From contig NZ_CP061274.1 of the NCBI RefSeq assembly GCF_014775655.1, forward strand, positions 868,001 through 932,000: a stretch of DNA of 64,000 bases, read 5' to 3'. The notes beneath the pieces are model-generated. The model saw only the letters and a list, made by a program, of their open reading frames with translations, was not told the DNA's origin and made no database searches. Shown here one piece after another: positions 1 through 9,976 of this stretch (its first letter is position 1; each line of letters opens with the position of its first letter). This DNA is from Clavibacter zhangzhiyongii. GTDB lineage: Bacteria; Actinomycetota; Actinomycetes; Actinomycetales; Microbacteriaceae. The position numbers and the translations under genes are program-made.

Positions 1-662
1 TCCTCCGCGGGCGGCCGACGTGGATCCGCGCGCTCGCACCCGCCGCGGCCCTGCTGCTCGTCGGCGTGGCCGGCAAGGTCTGGTCGATGGTCGCGCAGGC
101 GCCGCTGAGCCACCGCGGGCGCCTCGCGAGCGAGTGGGGCGTCACGTGGGAGGCGGTGGCGAACCGCAGCATCCTGGTGCACGCCGACCTGTTCGCCTAC
201 GGCATGGCGGCGGCCGTGATCCTGCTCACCCTCTCCGCCGACGAGGGCCTGCGCGACCGCGTGGCGGCCTGGCGCATCCCGGCGGGCATCGTGGCCGCCG
301 GCCTCATCGTCGTCGCCTCCGAGGCGCCCGTGGGGGCGTTCGAGGAGAGCATCGTGGCGGCCGCCTGCGCGACGCTCCTGCTCCTCGTGGCCCTGCCGCG
401 CCGGGGCGGTTCCCTCGGCCCCGTGACGCGCTTCCTCGAGCTCCGGTGGATCGCCTGGCTCGGCACGATCTCGTTCAGCGTCTACCTCTGGCACCTGCCG
501 GTGATCCGCTTCCTCCGCCGCGCGGGCCTCGTGCTGCCGGACACGCTCGCGGGCTTCGCCCTCAACACCCTCGTGGTCGGCGCGGTCACGCTCGTGCTCT
601 CGGCGGCGACGTACTACGCGATCGAGCGGCCGGCGCTGCGGCTGAAGCCCGGCTCGCGGTAG
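1..662 (+). CDS. Acyltransferase family 3 membrane protein (3' part)
   Basis: This is the C-terminal part of a polytopic acyltransferase of the OafA/YrhL type (acyltransferase_3 family), which moves acyl groups onto cell-surface sugars or lipids. The frame is open from base 3, so the true start lies outside the window. About five hydrophobic segments are visible, and near the end there is the SVYLWHLPV stretch, followed by a last helix running into YYAIERP; both are typical of the C-terminal half of this family. The catalytic His of the N-terminal half is not in the window, so the acceptor cannot be judged. A strong hairpin at 706-731 follows the stop. Confidence 0.8.
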   Translation, partial: LRGRPTWIRALAPAAALLLVGVAGKVWSMVAQAPLSHRGRLASEWGVTWEAVANRSILVHADLFAYGMAAAVILLTLSADEGLRDRVAAWRIPAGIVAAGLIVVASEAPVGAFEESIVAAACATLLLLVALPRRGGSLGPVTRFLELRWIAWLGTISFSVYLWHLPVIRFLRRAGLVLPDTLAGFALNTLVVGAVTLVLSAATYYAIERPALRLKPGSR

Positions 663-705
663 GCGCCCGGCGCATGGACGAGGGCGCGGGCGCCGAGGAC
701 GACGA

Positions 706-731
706 AGGGCCGCTCCCGGGGGAGCGGCCCT
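706..731. terminator. 11-bp perfect hairpin
   Basis: Arms 706-716 (AGGGCCGCTCC) and 721-731 are exact reverse complements around the loop CGGG. It lies between the acyltransferase stop and the convergent tRNA-Pro gene, so it can end transcription from both sides. There is no T-run after either arm. Confidence 0.65.
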
Positions 732-776
732 GTCGCGTTCTGCCTGTCGTGCTGTGCCTCCTGAGGAGGTGGTGTG

Positions 777-850
<74 letters not shown>

Positions 851-871
851 ATGGCCCGAGGGCCGGGCTCT

Positions 872-877
872 ACGATA
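872..877 (-). promoter_or_regulatory. Candidate -10 box of tRNA-Pro
   Basis: TATCGT on the minus strand fits TANNNT and lies about 22 bases upstream of the tRNA 5' end. I see no clear -35. Confidence 0.4.
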
Positions 878-912
878 CCCGATGTTCCGGGCTCCCGAGT
901 ACGCCCGGACGG

Positions 913-1857
913 TCAGACCGCCGTGAGCGTGAGCAGCGTCGCCTCGGGGTAGCAGGCGAAGCGCACCGGCGCGTAGATCGAGGTGCCGAGACCCGCGCTC
1001 ACGTGCAGGTGCGCAGCCCGGTCGGCGTGCGGCCAGACGCTGAGGCCCTTCACCTGGCGACGCGGGATGTCGCAGTTGGTGACGAGGGCGCCGTAGCCCG
1101 GCACGCACACCTGACCGCCGTGCGTGTGGCCCGCGAAGACCATGCGGGCGCCGTTGGTCACGAACGAGTCGAGCACCCGGCGGTATGGCGCGTGGGCGAC
1201 GCCCACGGACACGACAGGCGCATCCGACGCCGCCTGGTACGCGTCGTCGTCCTCACGCAGCGCGTCGAGCGCGCCGGGGAGGGCGTCGAGGCGGTCGAAG
1301 TCGCGGTGCGGGTCGTCGACGCCGAAGAACTCGAGCAGCGTGCCGTTCACCTCGATCGCGCCGGCGGCGTTGTTGAGGTCGAGCCAGCCGAGCGAGGCGT
1401 ACAGGCGCTCGAGCCGGGGGAGGTCGAGGTCCGCCGGGCGCTGCGTGGCGTGCGTGTCGGCCGTGAAGTACTTGAACGGGTTCTTCATCATCGGGCCGTA
1501 GTAGTCGTTCGAGCCGTGCACGAAGACCCCGGGGATCCCGCGGAACGCCTCGAGCGTCTCCTCGACGGCGACGATGCCCTGCTCGTGCCCCGTGTTGTCG
1601 CCGGTGTCGACGACGAGGTCGGGCTCGAGCGCGGCCAGCTCGCGCACCCAGCGCTGCTTCTTGTGCTGCCACGGCGCCATGTGCATGTCCGAGAGGTGGA
1701 GCACGCGGATGGGGTCGGCTCCCACGGGGAGCACGGGCACCGTGACCTCACGGAGCGTGAAGCGACGGCGCTCGTAGAAGGAGGCGTAGGCGAAGACCGC
1801 GGCACCGACGGCCGCGAGACCGCCGGCGGTGCGGGCGACCGTGCCGATCACGCCCAT
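913..1857 (-). CDS. Membrane-anchored metallophosphoesterase (YkuE/Rv3683-like)
   Basis: A 314-residue calcineurin-like phosphoesterase. One hydrophobic segment at about residues 5-24 anchors it in the membrane, followed by the catalytic domain. Metal-site motifs in order: LSDMHM (DxH), [16 protein letters not shown] in the place of the usual GNHD, and GHTHGG. Metals and a phosphoester substrate are expected; the natural substrate is unknown, though cell-wall or lipid metabolism fits the neighbour. Its ATG overlaps the stop of the penicillin-binding protein gene (TGATG), so the two are translationally coupled. The same pair is, as I recall, conserved in mycobacteria (ponA2-Rv3683). The GSND variant may be normal for this subfamily. 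Confidence 0.9.
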   Translation of the reverse strand: MGVIGTVARTAGGLAAVGAAVFAYASFYERRRFTLREVTVPVLPVGADPIRVLHLSDMHMAPWQHKKQRWVRELAALEPDLVVDTGDNTGHEQGIVAVEETLEAFRGIPGVFVHGSNDYYGPMMKNPFKYFTADTHATQRPADLDLPRLERLYASLGWLDLNNAAGAIEVNGTLLEFFGVDDPHRDFDRLDALPGALDALREDDDAYQAASDAPVVSVGVAHAPYRRVLDSFVTNGARMVFAGHTHGGQVCVPGYGALVTNCDIPRRQVKGLSVWPHADRAAHLHVSAGLGTSIYAPVRFACYPEATLLTLTAV

Positions 1858-4397
1858 CAGCTGCGCCCGATGTAGAGCGTCACGGCGCCGTTGGCCGGCT
1901 GGCCCGCGGCCGGATCCGTGCGGGTCGCCTTGCCGATCTGCGAGTTGTCCGGCACCGACTCCTGAGCCATGGTCACGTCGAAGCCGGCCGCGCGCAGCGT
2001 CTGGCGGGCGCTCCCCATGTCCTGCCCGCGGACGTCCGGCACGGTGCCGGCGGCGCCCTGCTGCTGCGGGGCCGCCGCGGGGCCGCTGCTCGTGAACACG
2101 GTCACGGTGGATCCGCGGGCCGCGTTGGCGCCGGCGCCCGGATCGGAGCCCGCGACCTGGCCGGCCGGCACGGAGGAGGCGCGCTCGCCGCCCTGCGCGA
2201 AGGACAGGCCGGCGCCCTCGATGGCGGACTGCGCGTCCGCGGGCGACATCCCCGAGACGTCCGGCACCTGCACCGTCGGGGTGCGGGTGAGGTCCGCTGC
2301 CGGGCCGGGGAACGCGGAACCCTTGTAGACCGAGTTGACGGCCTGCATGAACGGCTTCCACACGGCGAAGCGCGCGGTGGACATGAGCTGGCCGTTGGGC
2401 AGCTTCGTGTTGCGCTGGGTGATGCCCTGGCCCGAGGAGCTGCCGACCCAGATGGCCGTCGTGACCTCGGTGCTGGAGCCCACGAACCAGGTGTCCTTCG
2501 CCTTGTCGGTGGTGCCCGTCTTGCCGATGAGCGGGGTGCCGTCGTTCGTGTTGGCGGCCGCGCCCGTGGCGCCCATGACGCCGGCGAGCGCGTAGGCCGC
2601 GGTGTGCGCGACGTCGGGGCTGACGGCCTCGCGGCAGTTGGCCGACGGCGGCGTGATCTCGGTCGCGTCCGGCAGGACGACCTTGTCGATGAGGATCGAG
2701 TCGCACGTGGTGCCGTTGTTGGCGACCGTCGCGTAGGCCTGCGCCATGGAGAGCGGGGCGATGTTGTTGCCGCCCGAGCCGATGATGTCCGACACGTAGT
2801 TGGAGAGCGGCTTGTCCGGCACGGCCTGGTGGATGCCGACGTCCTTCGCGGTCTGGCCGATGCCGCACATGTCGAGCTCGCTGGCCATGGCCATGAACGC
2901 CGTGTTGGTGGAGTTCGCGGTGCCGGACATCACGGTGCGGTTCGGGCCCGGGGCCGCGCCGTCGTTGGTGACCTTGAGGACGTCGGAGCCGAGGTTGCCG
3001 CCGGTGCAGGAGTCCTGGAAGTCGCGTCCGCTCCACGTGCCGTTGGACGAGCGCACGACCTCGTTGACGGAGTGCCCCTCCTTCAGCCACTCGAGCAGCG
3101 TGACGAGCTTGTACGTCGATCCCACCTGGAACCCGCCCGAGCCGCCCTTGTTCTGGTCGGTGTTGTAGTTGACGCTCGTGACGCCGCGCTGGTCGCTGTT
3201 GCCGTAGTCGGTGTTCTGCACCATGGCGATCACGCGGCCGGTCTTCGCCTCGACGCTCGTCATGGCGGATCCCACGTTGATGCTGTTCATCGTGGTGGGG
3301 ATCTGCTTGCGCATGTCGTCCGTGGCCTTGGCCTGCAGGTCGAGGTTGAGCGTCGTGTAGATCTTGTAGCCGTTGCGGTTGAGGTTGCGACGGGCCTCGT
3401 CGGGGTTGGCGCCGAACTCCTTCGAGTTCTCGACCGTGTACTTGACGGCGTCGCAGAAGTACGCGGCGCTGGCCGGCTGGGCCGCGTTGCAGCCGCTGAC
3501 CGACGGGGTGATGACCGGCGTCACGGGTGTGGCGATCGCCTCGTCGCGCTGCGCCTGCGTGATGCTGTGGTGCTTCAGCATGTTGTCGATGAGGATGTCG
3601 CGCCGCGCCTGGTTCGCCTTGACGTTCTCGGGCTTGTCGATGCGGAGGGCGGTCGGGTAGTTGACCGTGGCGACGAGGCTCGCGGCCTGGGCGATGCTGA
3701 GGTCCTTGGCGTCGACGCCGTAGTAGTACCTCGCGGCCGACTGGATGCCGTAGACGTTGCCGCCGTAGGTGGCGATGTTGAGGTAGCCGAGCAGGATGTC
3801 GTTCTTGGAGAACTTCTTCTCCAGGCCGATGGCGAGTCGCATCTCCTTGAGCTTGCGGGCGGTCGACTCCTTCGTCGCCTCCGCGTAGGCCTTCTTGCCC
3901 GCGTCCGGATCCGTCTCGGCCAGCGCCTCCGCCTTCTGCACGAGCACGTTCTTCACGTACTGCATGGTGATGGTGCTGGCGCCCGACTCGACGCCGCCGC
4001 CGATGACGTTCTGCGCGAGCGCCCGGAAGGTGGACTGCACGTCCACGCCGGCGTGCTCGTAGAAGCGGGGGTCCTCGGTGTCGACGGCCGCCGCCTTGGC
4101 GTTGTCGGACACCTCGTCCCAGCTGACCTCCTGGCGGTTCTGCGCGTAGAACTCCGCGAACTTGACGGGCTGGCCGCCCTGCGTCGCGTACAGCTCGGTC
4201 TTCTGCGCGAGGTTGTCGATCTGCAGGTAGTCCGGGAGGTCGTCGAAGATGCCGATGGTGTCGTTGGCCGCGAGGCTCGTGACGGCGATGGCGGGGGTGA
4301 CCATCGCGGCGACCAGCACGCCGGCGACGACGCTCATGCCGAGGACGCCCGTGAGCGCGGCGGCGACGCGGCCGGGCGTGTTCTTGGAAGCAGACAT
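1857..4397 (-). CDS. ponA: Bifunctional class A penicillin-binding protein with PASTA domains (PonA2-like)
   Basis: An 846-residue peptidoglycan synthase: a short cytoplasmic tail, a membrane helix at about 11-40, a glycosyltransferase family 51 domain, a transpeptidase domain and two C-terminal PASTA repeats. The glycosyltransferase shows EDPRFYEH (catalytic Glu108) and SGASTITMQ near 138-146. The transpeptidase shows STYK (Ser427, Lys430), STN (496-498) and KTGTT (626-630). The PASTA repeats begin with VPDVSGMS and VPDVRGQD; PASTA domains bind peptidoglycan or lipid II. The ATG at 4397 is supported by a TACTCT box seven bases upstream, which implies a leaderless mRNA; GGAG three bases before the ATG is too close for a good ribosome site. 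The metallophosphoesterase is coupled downstream. Confidence 0.95.
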   Translation of the reverse strand: MSASKNTPGRVAAALTGVLGMSVVAGVLVAAMVTPAIAVTSLAANDTIGIFDDLPDYLQIDNLAQKTELYATQGGQPVKFAEFYAQNRQEVSWDEVSDNAKAAAVDTEDPRFYEHAGVDVQSTFRALAQNVIGGGVESGASTITMQYVKNVLVQKAEALAETDPDAGKKAYAEATKESTARKLKEMRLAIGLEKKFSKNDILLGYLNIATYGGNVYGIQSAARYYYGVDAKDLSIAQAASLVATVNYPTALRIDKPENVKANQARRDILIDNMLKHHSITQAQRDEAIATPVTPVITPSVSGCNAAQPASAAYFCDAVKYTVENSKEFGANPDEARRNLNRNGYKIYTTLNLDLQAKATDDMRKQIPTTMNSINVGSAMTSVEAKTGRVIAMVQNTDYGNSDQRGVTSVNYNTDQNKGGSGGFQVGSTYKLVTLLEWLKEGHSVNEVVRSSNGTWSGRDFQDSCTGGNLGSDVLKVTNDGAAPGPNRTVMSGTANSTNTAFMAMASELDMCGIGQTAKDVGIHQAVPDKPLSNYVSDIIGSGGNNIAPLSMAQAYATVANNGTTCDSILIDKVVLPDATEITPPSANCREAVSPDVAHTAAYALAGVMGATGAAANTNDGTPLIGKTGTTDKAKDTWFVGSSTEVTTAIWVGSSSGQGITQRNTKLPNGQLMSTARFAVWKPFMQAVNSVYKGSAFPGPAADLTRTPTVQVPDVSGMSPADAQSAIEGAGLSFAQGGERASSVPAGQVAGSDPGAGANAARGSTVTVFTSSGPAAAPQQQGAAGTVPDVRGQDMGSARQTLRAAGFDVTMAQESVPDNSQIGKATRTDPAAGQPANGAVTLYIGRS

Positions 4398-4404
4398 AGA
4401 CTCC

Positions 4405-4410
4405 AGAGTA
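4405..4410 (-). promoter_or_regulatory. -10 box of ponA, leaderless geometry
   Basis: TACTCT fits TANNNT and is followed by seven bases and then the ATG, so transcription would begin at or next to the start codon. Confidence 0.5.
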
Positions 4411-4502
4411 CGGGAAGGGTGTATGGGAACCCGTGAGACCTGTGCGCCGGCCGCCCGCGCCCGTCCCGTCATGCATCCAGACCCGACCGGCAAGGAGCCG
4501 AG

Positions 4503-4682
4503 ATGACCGCAACGCCCGGGCAGTGGGAGTACCTCACCACGCCGCTGATGATCCACAACACGGCCGCCATCCTCAACACCTGGGGGTCCCAGGGCTGGGA
4601 GCTCGTCCAGGTCGTCACCGGCCCCGAGGGCGGCCTCGTGGCCTACATGAAGCGCCCGCTCGCCGGCGAGCACGGCGCCTGA
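4503..4682 (+). CDS. Small DUF4177-type protein
   Basis: A 59-residue soluble protein with the compact pattern WEYLTTPL ... ILNTWGSQGWELVQV ... GGLVAYMKRP, typical of DUF4177-like small proteins of unknown function. AAGGAG sits five bases before the ATG, a good ribosome site. The stop overlaps the start of the RidA gene (ATGA), so both are made together. A similar small gene beside a RidA gene occurs in mycobacteria (Rv3678A/Rv3678c) as I recall it. No catalytic residue is evident. Confidence 0.8.
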   Translation: MTATPGQWEYLTTPLMIHNTAAILNTWGSQGWELVQVVTGPEGGLVAYMKRPLAGEHGA

Positions 4683-5146
4683 TGGACGTGATCTCCGAGC
4701 GCCTCGCGGAGCTCGGCATCGAGCTGCCCGCCGTCGCGGCGCCCGTCGCCGCCTACGTCCCGGCCGTCGTGCACGGGGGGATCGTCTACACCAGCGGCCA
4801 GCTGCCCTTCGTCGACGGCGCGCTCGCCGCGACGGGCAAGGTCGGCGCCGAGGTGTCGGCCGAGGACGCGAAGGCGCTCGCCCGCACGTGCGCGCTGAAC
4901 GGGCTCGCGGCAGCGGCGGATGCGGCCGGCGGCGTAGACCGCATCGCCCGCGTCCTCAAGGTCACGGGCTTCGTCGCGTCGGCCGAGGGCTTCACCGGCC
5001 AGCCCGGGGTGGTCAACGGCGCCTCCGAGGTGCTCGGCGAGATCCTCGGCGACGCCGGCATCCACGCGCGCTCGGCCGTGGGCGTCGCGGAGCTGCCGCT
5101 CGGCTCGCCCGTCGAGGTCGAGCTCGTGGTGGCGCTCGTCGACTGA
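4682..5146 (+). CDS. RidA family protein (YjgF/YER057c/UK114)
   Basis: A 154-residue Rid-family protein. RidA members hydrolyse reactive enamine/imine intermediates such as 2-aminoacrylate formed by PLP enzymes. Visible signatures are YTSGQLPFVDG near residues 36-46, a mid-region LKVTGFVAS, and a C-terminal RSAVGVAELPLGSPVEVELV, where the Arg corresponds to the substrate-carboxylate-binding Arg of the family. The length is about 25 residues above the E. coli protein, mostly at the N-terminus. It starts inside the stop of the DUF4177 gene. Which Rid subgroup it belongs to cannot be settled by eye. Confidence 0.88.
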   Translation: MDVISERLAELGIELPAVAAPVAAYVPAVVHGGIVYTSGQLPFVDGALAATGKVGAEVSAEDAKALARTCALNGLAAAADAAGGVDRIARVLKVTGFVASAEGFTGQPGVVNGASEVLGEILGDAGIHARSAVGVAELPLGSPVEVELVVALVD

Positions 5147-5167
5147 CGCGCGCCGCCGCGCCGGACA

Positions 5168-5203
5168 CGAGGAGGGCCGGGTGCACGCACCCGGCCCTCC
5201 TCG
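5168..5203. terminator. 16-bp perfect bidirectional hairpin
   Basis: Arms 5168-5183 (CGAGGAGGGCCGGGTG) and 5188-5203 are exact reverse complements with the 4-base loop CACG. It sits between the convergent RidA and acsA genes and can serve both. No T-tract follows on either strand. Confidence 0.75.
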
Positions 5204-5222
5204 TCTCCGCCGACCCGGCCCG

Positions 5223-7256
<2,034 letters not shown>

Positions 7257-7276
7257 CGTCATCCTCTCCGCGACCC

Positions 7277-7282
7277 ACGTTA
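7277..7282 (-). promoter_or_regulatory. Candidate -10 box of acsA
   Basis: TAACGT on the minus strand would start an mRNA near 7270, leaving a short leader that still contains the GAGAGG ribosome site. Confidence 0.4.
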
Positions 7283-7596
7283 GCGGGTGGCCGCCACGGG
7301 CCGTCGGCCGGCCCGGCGCGCGTCCCGCTCGCGCCCCGGCCGGGAGTCCGGTGGGTGATCGGCCAGAACTCGCACAACCCTCCCGTCGCGGGAGGCGCGC
7401 GGCGTATGCTCGTGCGTGTCGGGCCAAGTCCGACGTGTGGCGACCTGTGGATTCCCCCGATCCGTCGTCACGTGGCGGCGCCCGTTCCCCCGATGGGCGC
7501 CGCCCCTCTCCTCTTGGCGCGTTCCTCCCCACTGCATCCCGTCATCGACCCGTCCCCACGTGGGCCCGCGCACGCTCCGCGGGGGACCGGCCCGCC
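7283..7596. other. Divergent intergenic region acsA / Tad locus
   Basis: About 310 bases without a convincing gene. A plus-strand TATGCT at 7405-7410 could be a distal promoter toward the Tad locus, and GTCGG ... CCGAC around 7417-7431 forms a weak 5-bp hairpin. I see no clear operator. Confidence 0.4.
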
Positions 7597-7602
7597 TAGC
7601 CT
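7597..7602 (+). promoter_or_regulatory. -10 box of tadA, leaderless geometry
   Basis: TAGCCT, then six bases, then the ATG at 7609. No Shine-Dalgarno sequence precedes the ATG, which supports a leaderless transcript. Confidence 0.5.
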
Positions 7603-7608
7603 CCGCGC

Positions 7609-8877
7609 ATGGACGACTGGCAGGGGAGACGGGGGCGCGGCGCGCCCGCACCGGCGGCAGGACGGCTCGACGTGCGCGTGCCCGCATCGGATGCGGGCGG
7701 CACGAGGCCGTCGACGGGGCGGGCGGCGTTCGTGCCACGGGCGCGCGTCCCGGCGCGGGAGGTCCCGGGCGGATCCTCCCCGGCGCACGGCCCGCATCCG
7801 CCGGGTGGGGCCGTGGCGCTCCGCACGATGCCCGGCGGGTCGGCACCCGAAGGAGCGCCGGCGGCGCCGCGCCATGCGCCCGCGGCGCTCGGGGTGCTCG
7901 CCGAGCTGGTGCGGGATCCCGAGGCCACCGACGTCTTCGTCAACGGCGACGGCGAGGTCTGGGTCGACCGCGGATCCGGGGCCCGTCCGCGACCGGACAT
8001 CGACCTCGGCGGGGAGCCCGCGGTCCGGGCGCTCGCCGTCCGGCTCGCCGCGGAGGGCGGGCGTCACCTCGACGAGGCGGCGCCGTGCGTCGACGTGCGG
8101 CTGGGAGACGGCATGCGGATCCACGCGGTGCTGCCGCCCGTCTCGACCCGGGGCACCCTGCTGTCCATCCGGCTGCCGTCGCGCATGCGGCCCACGCTCG
8201 AGGCGCTCGACGCCGCCGGAGCGTTCCCTCCCGGGTGCCGTGCCCTCCTGGAGGAGGCGGTGCGCCGGCGCACGAACCTCCTCATCACGGGGGCGGGCGG
8301 CAGCGGCAAGACCACGCTGCTGGGAGCGCTGCTCGCCCGGGCGGATCCGGGCGAGCGCATCGTGCTCGTCGAGGACGTCGCGGAGCTGCGGGTGCGCCAC
8401 GCGCACGTGGTCTCGCTCGAGGCCCGGCAGGCCAACATCGAGGGATCCGGCGAGCTGGCGCTGCCGAGGCTGGTGCGGGAGGCGCTGCGGATGCGGCCCG
8501 ATCGGCTCGTGGTCGGGGAGTGCCGGGGCAGCGAGATCCGCGAGCTCCTCGGGGCGCTGAACACGGGTCACGACGGGGGAGCGGGGACGCTGCACGCCAA
8601 CGGCGTCGGCGACGTGCCCGCGCGGCTCGAGGCGCTGGGCGCCCTCGCCGGCATGGACGCCGTGACCATGGCGCGGCAGGCGGTCAGCGCGATCGGGCTG
8701 GTGGTGCACCTCGCGCGGACGCCGCAGGGGCGGCGCGTGACGGCGGCGGGCCGGCTGAGCACGGGCGACGACGGACGTCTCCGCGTCCTGCCCGTGCGCT
8801 GGGCCGCGGGGTCGCATCCGCCGGATCGGCCCGCGGTCGAGGCCGCCGGGACCGGGACGACCCGGGGACGAGCGTGA
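7609..8877 (+). CDS. tadA: Tad/Flp pilus assembly ATPase (TadA/CpaF, VirB11-like)
   Basis: A 422-residue secretion ATPase of the type II/IV (GspE/VirB11) superfamily that would power assembly of a Tad-type pilus at the inner membrane. The first 90 or so residues are Ala/Gly/Pro/Arg rich and look disordered. The core has TDVFVNGDGEVWVD, the Walker A box GAGGSGKTT (Lys234), the Asp-box-like VLVEDVAELR, a Walker B-type stretch RPDRLVVGECRG, and a His-box TGHDGGAGTLHAN. It opens an operon: the next gene overlaps it by four bases (GTGA). The order matches the Rv3659c-Rv3654c type Tad clusters of actinobacteria. An internal ATG at 7828 is possible but removes no conserved part. Confidence 0.9.
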   Translation: MDDWQGRRGRGAPAPAAGRLDVRVPASDAGGTRPSTGRAAFVPRARVPAREVPGGSSPAHGPHPPGGAVALRTMPGGSAPEGAPAAPRHAPAALGVLAELVRDPEATDVFVNGDGEVWVDRGSGARPRPDIDLGGEPAVRALAVRLAAEGGRHLDEAAPCVDVRLGDGMRIHAVLPPVSTRGTLLSIRLPSRMRPTLEALDAAGAFPPGCRALLEEAVRRRTNLLITGAGGSGKTTLLGALLARADPGERIVLVEDVAELRVRHAHVVSLEARQANIEGSGELALPRLVREALRMRPDRLVVGECRGSEIRELLGALNTGHDGGAGTLHANGVGDVPARLEALGALAGMDAVTMARQAVSAIGLVVHLARTPQGRRVTAAGRLSTGDDGRLRVLPVRWAAGSHPPDRPAVEAAGTGTTRGRA

Positions 8878-9857
8878 GCGGGGGAGCGCTCGCGCGGATC
8901 CGGAGGTCGGCCCGACGGGACGAGGCGGTCGTCGAGGAGGCGGAGCAGGTGGCGGCGCTCGTGCGCCGGATGGCCGTGCTGCTGTCCGCCGGGCTCCATC
9001 CCGAGCGGGCGTGGCAGCAGCTCGCCCCGCCCGGCGGACGGGCCCGCCGAGGCGAGGATGCCGTGACGTCCGTCGTGCGCCGGGTCGCGAACGGATCCGG
9101 CACGGCTCCGCTCGCCGCGCGCGTCGCCTCCGCCGCGGGGGAGGGCTCCGCGGCGGGGTCCTGGCGCGCGTTCGCCGCGGGGCTCGAGGTCGCGGAACGG
9201 ACGGGCGCACCGCTGGCCGCCGCCCTGGTGCGCCTCGCCGACACGCTCGTGGAGGTCGCCCGCGTCCGTCGCGACGCGGGCACCGCGCTCGCGGGGCCGG
9301 TCGCGACGGGGCGTACGGTGCTCCTGCTGCCCGGCGCCGGCCTCCTCCTGGCGGCCGGCCTCGGGTTCGATCCGGTGCGGATCCTCCTGACGACCGTCCC
9401 GGGAGCGGCGTGCCTCGCCGCCGGCGCCTCGCTCGTGGCCGGCGCCTGGCGCTGGAACCGGCGCCTCGTGCGACAGTCCCTGCCCGAGCGGTCCGCGCCC
9501 GGGCTGGTGCTCGACCTGGTGGCGACCGCGATGGCGGGCGGCGCCGCGGTGCCCCGGGCGACCGCGATCGTGCGGCGCGCCTGCGAGCACGCCGGCTTGC
9601 CGGTGGGGCGCGAGCTCGACGCGGCGGCGTCCGTGGTGGAGGTGGCCGCGCGGACGGGCGCCCCGGTCGCCGGGCTCCTGCGCAGCGAGGCGGATCGCGC
9701 GCGCCGGGACGCCGTGACATGGGCCGAGCGGGCGGCGGCGCGTCTCGCGGCGCGCCTGATGCTGCCGCTCGGGGTCTGCGTCCTGCCCGCCTTCCTGGCG
9801 CTCGCGGTGGTGCCGATGCTCATGGCGGTCGTGTCCTCAACACTCGGGCATCCGTGA
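8874..9857 (+). CDS. Tad platform protein, apparent TadB-TadC fusion (two T2SSF-like halves)
   Basis: A 327-residue membrane platform protein. The first half (about 15-200) has a cytoplasmic helical T2SSF-like part (LVRRMAVLLSAGLHPERAW ... EVAERTGAPLAAAL) followed by two membrane helices. The second half (about 205-327) repeats the pattern (GLVLDLVATAMAGG ... EVAARTGAPVAGLL) and ends in a hydrophobic C-terminal segment. EVAERTGAPLA and EVAARTGAPVA are clearly the same motif in both halves. Most actinobacterial Tad loci encode TadB and TadC separately, so this reads as a fusion or as a shortened pair. The GTG start overlaps the tadA stop. A 119-base gap separates it from the next gene. Confidence 0.8.
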   Translation: MSGGALARIRRSARRDEAVVEEAEQVAALVRRMAVLLSAGLHPERAWQQLAPPGGRARRGEDAVTSVVRRVANGSGTAPLAARVASAAGEGSAAGSWRAFAAGLEVAERTGAPLAAALVRLADTLVEVARVRRDAGTALAGPVATGRTVLLLPGAGLLLAAGLGFDPVRILLTTVPGAACLAAGASLVAGAWRWNRRLVRQSLPERSAPGLVLDLVATAMAGGAAVPRATAIVRRACEHAGLPVGRELDAAASVVEVAARTGAPVAGLLRSEADRARRDAVTWAERAAARLAARLMLPLGVCVLPAFLALAVVPMLMAVVSSTLGHP

Positions 9858-9976
9858 CGGCCTCCACCGGATCTGACGCCCGGGCGGCGCGCGGGGCGGG
9901 GCGCGGGCATGGTGACCTCTCCGCCGACGGTCGGCGGGGACGGGGCGGGACATCCGCCGGAGGAGAGGTCGAGGAC

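Noticed and set aside
2604-4436. A 610-codon open frame on the plus strand opposite ponA
   Set aside because: It is Val/Arg/Gly-rich nonsense created by the codon bias of the gene on the other strand; it has no ribosome site or family motif.
913-4512. A 1199-codon frame joining the phosphoesterase with upstream sequence
   Set aside because: Only the last 314 codons are real; the rest is an out-of-frame reading of ponA.
7828-8877. Internal ATG as the tadA start
   Set aside because: The first ATG has a well-placed -10 box for leaderless translation; the shorter form cannot be excluded but has less support.
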